Source of the DNA: Mesotaenium endlicherianum
Lineage: Eukaryota > Streptophyta > Zygnematophyceae > Zygnematales > Mesotaeniaceae
DNA length: 64,000 bases
NCBI GenBank assembly: GCA_009602735.1
Contig: WELA01012532.1
Location: 82,840-146,839 of the forward strand
Direction: 5' to 3'
Part shown: piece after piece, positions 22,356 to 36,268 of the stretch
How positions within the stretch are numbered: the stretch's first letter is position 1
Layout: each line of letters opens with the position of its first letter
Position numbers and translations under genes: made by a program
Notes under the pieces: model-generated
What the model was told of the DNA's origin: nothing
Seen by the model: only the letters and a program-made list of their open reading frames with translations
Database searches by the model: none

Positions 22356-22997
22356 TTTAATGAGCTGTCTTTAATTGACAAAACATTCTACAAAACTGTG
22401 TAAAGCTCGTGGGCAACTCAAGGTTATCGCCAGTTATCGCAACCGAAAAAGCCTATCGGTGCCCTCAGTATCTGTCTAAAAAAGATATTCGTAACGGTGT
22501 GTCGGTGGCTGGCTGACTCCCATTACTAAAGCAAACTATGTAGAGGGTGGAAAGTATGAAATGTGCTCTACATACGGAGGCCCCTGCATGGGGGAGATCA
22601 TAAGATGGGGTGATGCAAGATTGTAGCCATGCCCATCAACATCCGAGGTAAGGTGTCGTGAAGTGTCGTGTGGTGTCGGGACCCGAGACTGCCTGAGACC
22701 ACCGGAGACCACCAGACGACAAGCACGCGATGAGACTAATGAGGATTCTCTCGCGACTATCGAGCGACTAGTAGTTAAACCCCGATTGTAGCGACACCGA
22801 CGCGACAGTCTCACGGCATTGTCCGTCTACGCTGGTATACGTTGGGATATGATGTATGGCTATGTCGAGGGTTTTAGGAGCAGCTGATTCCACGCTTTGA
22901 AAGTGCATATCGCAGGTCAAGGAGCTCTCTTTCCCTGCGGCCAACTCTTGCATTTTGGCGCCCTAGCTTCCATCAGGAGAGGCTTGGTGTTGCAGCC
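22356..22997. promoter_or_regulatory. Divergent promoter region of the CHCH gene and eS24
   Basis: A 640-bp stretch lies between two diverging starts. It holds short repeated GAGACCACC-type motifs near 22,690-22,715 (GAGACCACCGGAGACCACC). I see no clear TATA box. The regulatory role comes from position only. Confidence 0.35.
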
Positions 22998-25063
22998 ATG
23001 TCGGAAGCGAAGGCTTGCACAGTGCGCACGCGGAAATTTATGACAAATAGGCTGCTTCAGCGCAAGCAGTTTGTAAGTGTCCTATCAGAGTTCTCGAGGA
23101 GGCGCAATGAGCACTAACGTTATTTTGTAGCAGTCCTTTTGCGTTATAGCGGAAATTAGTGAATGTTCATATTTGACGTGTACTCGCTGTGGCCTATGCA
23201 GATTATTGACGTTCTGCATCCTGGCAGGCCAAATGTGTCAAAGGTAAGTCTGTCTAAATCCTCACTGACCAGAGTCTGATAGAAAAGGGAATTGAAGAAC
23301 GGGGTACTGGCTCTGGGGAGAATACTCTGAGGCAGCGGACTTGAGAGCTTGAGTGAAAGGGATGAACTGCAGTTCGCAGCAATCTTTTCCGTAGAGGTGA
23401 AATGGAATCACTGGTGATGCCCTGGATAGCGTGCTGCCGACCGAGTAGTTTAGGTGGGGTGCATGATCGACAGGTTGTGAAGCTGTCTCGGTGTCGTTGC
23501 ACTCATACTTCTCAGCTGTTCATCATGGCTGGTGAAAGTTATTATGTGGGCATGCAAAGATAAGAGGTTACTGTAGTCTACATCGATATAGCTCAAACAC
23601 CATCAGTAACAACAGGCTTGTGGAAGCAATCCATTGGCCATGATTGAGCTGGTGGACACTGGTTCTGTGGCCCTCTTATTATTACTTTTCTTTTCAGGTG
23701 TAGAGTAAGGACGACATTGGAACGACCGGGGCACGTCGTTTATTGCAGCAAAGACGAAATATGAGAGAAGTTTCTTAAAGTAGAAACCCTAAACTTGTCA
23801 TACTTCTTCCTTATCATTTCAATTCCGCAGGCTGAGCTGAAGGAGAAGCTTGCAAAGATTTACGAGAAGAATGACGTTCAGGTCATTTTCGTCTTCGGCT
23901 TCAGAACTCAGTTTGGAGGTGGGAAGTCTACTGGCTTTGGCTTGATCTACGATTCGCTGGAGGCGGCAAAGAAGTATGAGCCCAAGCACAGATTGGTCAG
24001 GGTGAGTGCTTAAATGGGATTTTGGGGACAAGCCTTCAGGAGGGTTGGCCTTTCTGGCTGCTTGTTAATGCCCTGCATATTATGTGGCCCATTGTTGAGA
24101 TGATCAGTTGTACTTCAAGATGGGAACAATCACACCACCCCCTCCTCTTGATTGCTCACTTGTCATAATACAGCTGTCTAATTGCACGCCAGAGAAGCAA
24201 ATTGAAAACGGAGATGAGTGCACGCCTTGTCTTGACATGTGGTACTGCAAAGTGAGAGTGGAATGATTACAAGCAGAGCACCCAAGATCCACCGGCCACT
24301 GTGGCATTGGGTTTAGTAGGCTACTCGTATGGATATAAGGTCGTGTGGCGGTAGGCAGTCTCAGTTGAGTGTTTCCATGGAGTGGGGAGAGACTACTCTT
24401 TGGGCTCTTTGGGCTTTCGTTTGCTGCCAAAGCTTCTCTAGACATGCAGAACCCTGGTGCATATCACGAAGAAACTGACACTAGTTGAAGGTAGTTGGCA
24501 GTTGGGGCGTAGCTTGTTCATTATTTGGGGTGCTCTTGTTTGCTGTATGTAGATCAGCTTCCTCATGTACTCCTGGTGTCCGACATTGCAGAACGGGCTG
24601 GCAACTAGGGATGCTAAGTCGAGGAAGCAGATCAAGGAGCGCAAGAACCGTACCAAGAAGATTAGAGGAACAAAGAAGGTGAGTATCATGGTCATGTTTC
24701 CATTCCACCCGACGGGCCAGCTAAGCAAACTGCCGGTCGTCACTCCCTCTTGGGTAGAAACTATTGACTTACTTTACGAAGTCAGGTTGATAAAACCTAT
24801 GAATGTACATTGCATCCTGTGACGCGCTTGGACTGTCATCTGGACTATCTCTGGTGGCCATTCAGCAGTGTGACGATTTGTGAGGTGGAATCGGTATCAA
24901 ACTTGCTTCTGGATTCATGTAAGCAGCAATAGTAGCACTGTCAAGGCTAGAGAGTTGCGTGTTGACTGAATTACAAACTCTGTTTGGTCCTTACTTCAAT
25001 GGCTCTGTTTTTGTCATGCAGAACAAGGCAGCTGGCGAGGCAGCCAAGAAGGGTAAGAAGTAG
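22998..25063 (+). CDS. RPS24: 40S ribosomal protein eS24 (RPS24)
   Basis: Five exons join in frame: 22998-23072, 23202-23243, 23831-24001, 24592-24678 and 25022-25063, giving 138 residues. The protein starts [20 protein letters not shown], has the family block [14 protein letters not shown] and then [22 protein letters not shown], and ends in a basic tail ([19 protein letters not shown]) typical of eS24. Length matches plant eS24 at about 133. It is a structural protein of the small ribosomal subunit. All introns are GT-AG, and they are long (0.1-0.6 kb) relative to the exons. The next gene downstream, ELP3, is convergent. Confidence 0.96.
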
Positions 25064-25925
25064 GGTTGCCTATCTGAAGGCCATCTATCGGTGGTTGTAT
25101 ACTCTCAATAGAAAGGGGGCAGCTACATTCTTCCTACATCTTTTGGAGCAGTTTGTTTGGCGCGTCCAGGAGCCACTTCTTTCCTGTTGCCTGTTCCAAG
25201 ATTCACAGTTGAGGTAATAGGTGCCAGAGGATTGGATACTCGCTGTTATACTGACGTGTGAAAAGAGAGATCTTTTCCTGCATTCCCTGCTTTGCCCGGT
25301 CCCAAACCTTTTGGCGGGTGGTGTTGAACACCATCGTTTGGCCTGTATTCCAGCCATCTTGTCTGTACAGCGTTAACTTCTCACAAATTATTGTCATGAG
25401 ATTGGCGTCATGAGTGGCAGAGGCATCATGACGTAATGTTACATTGGGTGCTGTAAGGGATAAACTCAGAGCACCATGTCTAGTAATTTGGCAAGCTGAA
25501 GAGTTGATGACCACATTGTCAATGTTTCGTAAGCAATTGCATGCTTTACTTTCACTGCTGATAGTAAAATCTGATTGATATATGGACTTATAACCTTCCC
25601 TTATCATGCAGTTGGAAAGTGTTGCAACTGAGCCAATTGGCAAGTGACATGCTCTTTTTTTGTCCAGCCAGCATCTCTATGGTCAAGTACTAGAATGCAT
25701 TTGGCTGACAACTGGTATGCAATATAAAAGTGGCATCTGTTCATCCATGTCTTGGCAGACATAATCTGATCATAATCTAGTCGGGGGAAGTAGGTCTATA
25801 ACCTCTACATAAGTGCCCTATCAATGACTATGCCGAACACCAATACATAATCTACTGCATGAAGTCAACGACGCCTTAGTAAAGCAGGATTTATGATCAG
25901 TATGTACAATGCGCAATATCCAATC
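25064..25925. other. Convergent intergenic region eS24/ELP3
   Basis: About 860 bp hold the two 3' ends. No credible coding sequence, RNA gene or repeat is visible; open frames here are short and unlike any family. Confidence 0.5.
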
Positions 25926-29458
<3,533 letters not shown>

Positions 29459-29761
29459 TTCAGATACGCTAAAGACCGTTGCAAGGCTTTCCTTGACTCA
29501 AAATGAGGAGAAGTATGATTTGTGGGCAAGTCAGTATATTGTGGGCTAGCCCACGATCGCTAACTGAGAGCAGACGTGCATTTGTTATGCTTCTTACTCG
29601 CGAATCGAGTTCGAGCTGCCAGTCGATTTTTCAGTCTCTCCGCCCTATTTCGTCTCACGATCTTGCTCTTCGAGTTTCGACGCTAAAAAGCGTAAGCGAT
29701 TTCTTCACGGCCTTCTCTGTTGCTTTCAGCACGACAAGAAAAAGCCTGTCATTTTCGCCGG
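29459..29761. promoter_or_regulatory. Divergent promoter of ELP3 and the METTL23-like gene
   Basis: Only about 300 bp separate the two start codons, so the 5' regions of both genes must lie here. I see no strong TATA box. Confidence 0.4.
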
Positions 29762-31649
29762 ATGTTGATCACAGCTCGACACAGCTTCCAAAGCAACAAT
29801 GATGTTGCATATGTAGATGTGCTTGAGGTGAAGTCCAGTCTCGTCCAACTCAATCTTGCACGTTTAGACTCGCGCATAGTTGATGGAGAGGCAATGATTT
29901 TGTCATGCGCTTATGATTCGTTTGGACATGTTTCGCATACATACGCCTTCTTCGTGAGGTACTACACAGTCCATGCAAGAGGAGTACGGGTCGTATACAT
30001 GGCCGTCAAGCACAGTGCTTGCGCATTATGTGTGGCTTCATCGGAGGGACTTTGTTGGGAAGCATTTCCTAGAGGTGTGAGGCCTTTCAGTTGCTTTTTT
30101 CTCTTTCGTCTTAGACCCGACGTATATACTAGGGCCTCCGGCTAAGAATTACTACCAGCAAGTCGCAGCCCAGTCTACTGTTGTGTCACCTTTGTTGAGC
30201 AAGGGGTTTTGTTTGCAGCTAGGGGCCGGTACAGGGCTACCAGGTATACTGGCTGCCAAGCTAGGCGCAGCTTCTGTGACCCTTACTGACAGGCCTGACC
30301 ATCCCCACGTATGTATCAAGTCCTGAGCGTCGGCTACTTTCCTGGAGTTATTTGGCATAAAGTAGTGTGTTTCGTCCAGCCTTGTGACTTCAGAAGGCAA
30401 TATTCCAAGCAAGCAGCAGCAGTTTTTTCTTTGAAACAATGCGAGGCTGCAGTCAAAGTTAGAGATTCAACCAAGTGCGGGTTAATGGGAGGAGTAACAT
30501 GAGTCTCTTAAGGTAGCCAAATGCCTTGTCATTAGATTAATGACGCGCATGCGTGGATGAGCGGGCTTCCCACTGTTCCTGTCTACTATCTAGCAAAACC
30601 ATAGCCAAGGGCATGGCCTTGGATGAATCAGCGGGGAAAGAAGAGCTGTCAAGCTTGACTCTAGTCGGACTGACTTAAGAAGGCTGCACAGGCGTGATAG
30701 CGTCTCCCTTCAGAGAGACGATTAACCTTTATTGTTATAGCAGATATCAATATGCGGCATCTCTGAATGTGCAGATATTGGATAACTTGAGGAGTGCCTG
30801 CGCTCTCAACAACGTCAACTGTGAGGTACTTCCTGGGCTCTACATCTCAATGCTGTCTCAAATATAAGGAGTTGCCTGCCTGCTTGTTGGTCTTACTTGT
30901 GAGCAGCGTCAAAGCAGCGGAGGCCCGGGTCTAGGATGATATAAGTTAATGAGAACTCATGTGGGATTTGTTCTTGATACAGGTGCTGGGCTTATCATGG
31001 GGTGTATCTTATTCACAGCAGTGTTTGCCGGTAAAAGAGCTGGACATTGTGTTGGGCGCTGACGTGCTGTATGACACCTGCGGTATGTTTGCGCTCCCTG
31101 CCTGTTATCGGACCTCTTTCAGTAGGGCACATCAGAGCTGTCGTGACCCTTGGGGTGTTCGGAATAGCCTTTTGATTTCAAACGTGATGCCTGTGCTGTT
31201 GGGAGCAAGTGTTCATGCACATCCCAGGTCCAGAGGAAGTTGCTTTTAGAAAGAACATAAAATGGCAACACACATACGTGCCGGATGTGGTGGGCAGAGT
31301 TTGAGGGCCTTTTGGCGACAGCGCGAGGCTTGCTCGAAAGTTTTCCGCGTGCTTCCTTCATAACCGCATATCAGCATCGCAGGTGAGCGTTGTTACCACT
31401 TCTTGCTTGGTCATGTTTGTAACCTGATGGCAGATAGTCATGCGTACGAGCTTCAGAGACTGGATTGTGTAGGGAGCGCGGCCGCATGGCTGATGTCAAA
31501 CGGTGGCCTGCAGTGGGCATAGGTCGCTTGAGTTTCTGCTGGCCAAGTGGGGCTTTCGGTGTCTCAACGTCACTCTGGCTGAAGACATCCTACCACCAGA
31601 GAAGTCTGTCAATGAGATAGTGGAAGTTGTAGATTTGATTTTGAGGTGA
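29762..31649 (+). CDS. METTL23-like S-adenosylmethionine methyltransferase
   Basis: Seven exons join in frame: 29762-29827, 29970-30074, 30219-30308, 30775-30825, 30983-31082, 31298-31382 and 31514-31649, giving 210 residues. The protein has EEYGSYTWPSSTVLAHYVW, then motif I LGAGTGLPGILAAKLGA followed by a post-I LTDRPD, then LDIVLGADVLYDT. These match METTL23 and related class VI (METTL21-type) lysine/arginine methyltransferases, which begin with a YxWPs segment. Human METTL23 is about 190 residues. Animal METTL23 methylates histone H3 Arg17; the substrate here is unknown. The first exon is the least certain part, but its phase and the VDVLE-SMQEEYG junction fit relatives. Confidence 0.85.
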
Positions 31650-32148
31650 AGCATGTTAGCGCACATACTGGTTGAATTCACTCTGTTCACAAAGTTAGTT
31701 GCATTGTAGGTGCCCTGCTTACAGGATATCGGACTAGGATATATAAATCTGCAGAGCAGCACCCCTCATCTTGTATCCTATATTATCACTTTGACATGAA
31801 GTCACAATGCTTGCTTATGAACTTCCAAGTACTAGCTTCCTGCTTTGCCAACTGACATAAGTAGCTGCTGCTTTTGACAAAATCCTTCTTGAGTTCAAAA
31901 TAAATAAACAAAGCTCCACATTACTATCTTGTCATTCTGCAGATTCCTTTATATTTAGTTGTTGGATCTACAGCAGCGTATAAAGACCAGGATTAATCTG
32001 AACTATAAATACACGATGGTTGAGGGTTATAAATACAGAAGAAGGATACCCGTTGGCCTCGCATACAAGCCGAGTGGGACAATGGGGGTTGAAGTGCCAC
32101 TAGGCAAAAGAGGACTTCTGCTATTTTTTTGGTCTATATTACACTCAC
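31650..32148. other. Convergent intergenic region
   Basis: About 500 AT-rich bases lie between the 3' ends of the methyltransferase and glycosyltransferase genes. I see nothing coding. Confidence 0.5.
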
Positions 32149-35100
32149 TCAGAACGCACTGAGGCTACTTGCCCAGTTCTTCTTCACGTTGACAAGCCAT
32201 TGCACCACGCTATCCACGTCCACTATCATAGGCCGCTTGCGATACAAGAATCTACACGACGGGTCCTTTTGAGGACACGGCGACCCTGATGGCTCTGCCA
32301 GTGATGCGTACTCCAGCCCTATCCATTTGGCCGCCTCCTGGTACACTTTCAGCACCCGGGGGTCGTATTTGGGAATGCCAAAAGGAACCAGCTCCAACAC
32401 CTTAGAGCCGGGTCTCATGAAAATGACGTGATTCATGGTGCCGTCGCCAGAGGGTGTAATGAAGACGGTCGCCGCCCCCATGTGCAGCACCTGCACCACC
32501 CACCTCCAGATCTTAGCCTTTGTACACAACACACATCAGCCTGTATAGGCACGTGCACAAACTCACGCCAACCCTGCTCATCGAAACGAGCACACAAACA
32601 AGCAGCACGTCCTCCCCAGCAATCGCAAAGAAAAGGAAGTGCAACAGGCGGCAGCAGCAAGAGACAGCCGAACCAACCGACCTGCTGACAGAAGTTGGTG
32701 AAATTTTGCTCGTTGACCACCAACAGCTCGCAGTTCTTGCTGCGCCTGCACTTGGCCTTGAGGCCTTGACGCAACTCCTCCAGGTTGGCAATGATCCCGT
32801 ACCCCGTGTCTGTGTCCCCGTGGAGCAGAAGCACCCTCAAGATGGTTGCGTTGGTTGTTAGAAAGCCCATGCCCCGGGTCATCCCGCCTGTCACAGGGTT
32901 GGCTGCCAATGTGTTGCAGTACCCCCAGGCCCTCTCTTGCACCTCTCTCAGAACAATCCCGCGCTCGCCGGGCACAGGCCGGTAGCGGCGGGTCATGACG
33001 GCACGCTCAAAACAAACGGGCACGTGGCCGTTGCGGATGCGGAAGGGCGCGATGTGATCACCCAGCAGCGCTTTGAACAGAAGGCGGCTCCACTGGGACA
33101 GCCGCATGTCGAGGCTGCCCCGCTTGAAGAAGAAGGCGCGCGCGGGCTTAAGAAAGCCGTAGTCGGGGTACGGGTAGAATAAGTTGGCGAGAATGTTGGG
33201 CGTGTGGAAGCGGTCGTCGAACCCGTAGCGGGAGTGCAGCAAGAGCGTGGTGCCCATGAGCATGAGCGCGTTGGTGGGGATGGAGCGATATGTGGCGATG
33301 GCAAATGTGTTGTTGCAATCCCCGCCAGAGCTGCAGGCGCCGCTGCTGGTGTTGCCCATCATGCACAGCACTCGGTTGCTCTGCAGCGGCGACGGCAGCA
33401 CGATGACCTCGGGCATGGCCGACATGCGCGGCACCGACGACATGAACCGGAAGTTCTCGTCCGCCACGCCGGAGATCTTGCCGTTTGCATCGTAGATAGG
33501 CTGGAAGTTGAGCTCCTCCGCCATCACAGTGCGGCCCTCTGCCACAGCGTGAGGGTCGTGGAACTCGATCTTGGTAAACACGTCGTGCTCCAGGTGCACC
33601 TTGGCCTCTGTGGAGTTGTGCAGCGGCAAGGGCCCGCCGCCGCCCATGAGCGCCTCCAGGTCATTGAGGCACACGGACTTGAGGAGCTCCTCCTTGCGCA
33701 GGTACAGCCCCGACGACTCCTCTGCCACGCGCTTCTCCGTGTCCAGCACCAGCAGCGGCGTGGTGTTGCTTAGCTGCGCCGCCAGCAGGTTCAGTGCAAT
33801 GTCCGCACACTCGGGCGCCTTGTCCACGTAATCCCTCACCGCCTGCAATGCGCCCCCCCGCCCTCGCCCCAGCCCCTCCTCTGGGTCATTTAGTTTGTCT
33901 CAGCACCATCCCCACAACCACAATCGGCAACTGCAGCATGTGTGCAGACACGACGACGATGGAAGTACGGCAACAATGAGAAGCACGCTTACTTGCTACC
34001 TTACTCCGAGATGTCCCCTTGGGATTCTAACATCCCATTCCAGAAAGGACACTGGTCCATCCTTTTCTCTCACACAAACCCTCCAGCCATCAGAATTGGC
34101 AATCAATGCTACTCACTATTAATGGTCAAAAGCCGCCATCGAATTGACATCAAACATATGTAGCCAAGTTGAAGCTCAGCAGAACAAAAATCCCCGACTC
34201 CTCATCACAGCACCCGGATAGAGGCTTGTGACTGGGACATACGGGGAGCAGCGAGCAGGTGTAGGACTGCAGGTAGTCGCCGTGTAGCAGCAGGAGACGC
34301 GCAGACACCATGGAGTAGGCACCGCGCGCCGCCGGCACGTACACCAGCTCGCTGGTCATGGCGTCGCGGTAGTGCGCGCTGGGCATAAAGCCCACCAGGC
34401 GATGCGGGTGCTCCGTCCACAGCTTGAAGGCGGTGCTGAGCACGGGCCCCGACGCCAGCACGCCGTCGTCCCACAGCAGCACGCAGTCTGTCTCCAGGCT
34501 CTCTATGGGCCGCATGCGCTCGCTCGGCGTGAAGTTACCAGGTGGCAGCAGCTCCACAGGCTTGGAGGCGTTCCAGGTGGGCGGCAGGCTGGCGGTGCTC
34601 TCGTAGGCGCCGCGCGGCATCACATAGACCTTGTGCACGATGCGCAGGCTGGAGATCTGGCGGATAAGCGTGTGCAGCGACAGCAGGTGGCCGTGCCACT
34701 GGATGACCACGCTGAGCTTGCGGGCCACGGGCGCCCCCTGCGCAAACGTCATGTAGTCCGTCTGGCAGAGGCGGTTGGCCATGCCCTCGCTGGGCAGCAC
34801 CACGCCCTGCTGCACCAGGAACGCGTACATGTCTCGCAGCACCTCCCACCTCAGATGGTCGTAGCGTCGCGTGGGGGGGTAGTGCTTATCCACAACGTCG
34901 TCCCACCGCTCAAAGTGGCCCAGGAAGTGGACAGCCTTCAGCTTGGGGTGTACCCACTCGTTCCACGTGGCAGAGTACCCGAGCTTGGAGATGGCATTGT
35001 AGCCGTAGTCCAAGTGGTGCGCAGGGCCCAGCCGCGGCCAGTCGGAGAAGAAGTGGTTAAAGAACATGAGGTCCTCTGCCCCCACAGGTAGCTCAGTCTG

Positions 35101-35727
35101 CAGCTGGGAGAAAGCAGTGAGCATCTTTGCATAGGTGTCCAGGCTGGGTTCCAGCAGCATAAGACCTGGGTTGAACCGGTCTGGCAAGTCATTATCTGGA
35201 GCTGCGGTCAGCTGCGGGCGCTCAAACACCTCATCCATATTCTCTAGAGCAAGCATGTGGTGGTCTAGAAACAGGACCTTTGTGTACTGCGTCAAGCTCC
35301 ATAGCTGGAACTTGAGACTGAAACAGCTTAAAGTCACGTTTGTGATGGAAAGGAGAGCCGGGGCAAGGAGGGGAACTTGAGACGGTGCTGGGTCGACCTT
35401 AGCGCCCAGAGCCCTGAATATGTGGCGCGTGGAGGACGAAGTGTTCTTTGTCAGCACCACTACGTCATATGGCGTTTTCGTGCTTCTAAGTGAATGCACA
35501 AGGACCATGGCAGCTTTTGCGTGCTCTTCGTCACATATAACTGTAGCATAGGCGACTCGTCCTCCAAGAAAACCATGCTGACTGGATGAAGCTTCTAGAC
35601 CTTGAGCATGCTGCTCAGGCCCAAACGTTATTCTGACTATACCAGCAGCAAAGAGAAATAAAGCCAAAGCTCTCCAAGTTATACCAGCTCTCGAAAGCCC
35701 GTTAAAGGCTATGTCAGCTTTGCCCAT
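32149..35727 (-). CDS. Three-domain glycosyltransferase: GT8 + GT64 (exostosin) + GT61-like
   Basis: Three exons join in phase 0: 34243-35727 (495 codons), 32682-33842 (387) and 32149-32517 (122 plus stop), giving 1004 residues. A hydrophobic segment (about 15-34, ALALFLFAAGIVRITF) makes it a likely type II Golgi protein. Residues about 56-290 are GT8 of the glycogenin/GUX kind (VAYATVIC, KFQLWSLTQYTKVLFLD, FNPGLMLLEPS, HFLGHF). Residues about 335-545 match the exostosin GT64 fold (LWDDG, LVGFMPSAHY, YSMVSARLLLLHGDYLQSY, then YVDKAPECADIALNLL across the exon 1-2 junction). Residues about 620-1000 resemble GT61/DUF563 (GDHIAPFRIRNGHVPVCFERAV, GDGTMNHVIFMRPGSKVLEL). The GT8 metal motif reads DHH instead of DxD. 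The role is probably cell-wall or glycoprotein glycan synthesis; substrates are unknown. The GT61 call is the weakest. Confidence 0.85.
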
Positions 35728-36268
35728 GCTCCAGGACAAGGAGCACCACGGAAAAGGTCACCGTGGTCCAAGATGAGACATGAAAGTCCGGGGAACTAAA
35801 ACTTATTAGGAAGAGCCGGGATAGAAAATCAAAACGAGGTGATCATTGCGTACGACTACCTGAGTTACGACTTACGGACCCACGTACAGGAACTTGATGC
35901 CTGAAAAGATGTTAAGACACCTACCGTGGAGCTCTCAACTTGTAAAAACTTGCATGTGCATGACCTGCACGGACGAACAAAGACGGACTTTCCAAACTTC
36001 CGAATCGAAGAAGATCGAGGCAGGCCCTGAGTTCCTCTCCTTCGGCATTTTTTCAAATGCTCGCAGTCTGGTCACGTTTTTGTTCACCATTGATCACGTC
36101 CGACTTCTTATGTGGTCTAGCATCAGGAAATAGGATTCTTTACTGACGTCTTCTTGTGCTCATGTCAGTAATCACCTTGGAAAGTATACTCATCACTCAT
36201 GATTCTCGCGGGACAAGTTCACCATAAGAATTAAGTGTGGTAGATGATGTGGGATCTGCTTGGCTAAT
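35728..36268. promoter_or_regulatory. Divergent promoter region of the glycosyltransferase and UPF2
   Basis: About 540 bp lie between diverging starts. No gene of its own is supported. Promoter function is inferred from position. Confidence 0.35.

Noticed and set aside
33204-33773. Plus-strand frame of 189 codons, and similar long frames opposite other GC-rich exons (34,372-35,091; 42,709-43,641; 11,739-12,059)
   Set aside because: They are antisense shadows of well-supported coding exons and are low-complexity.
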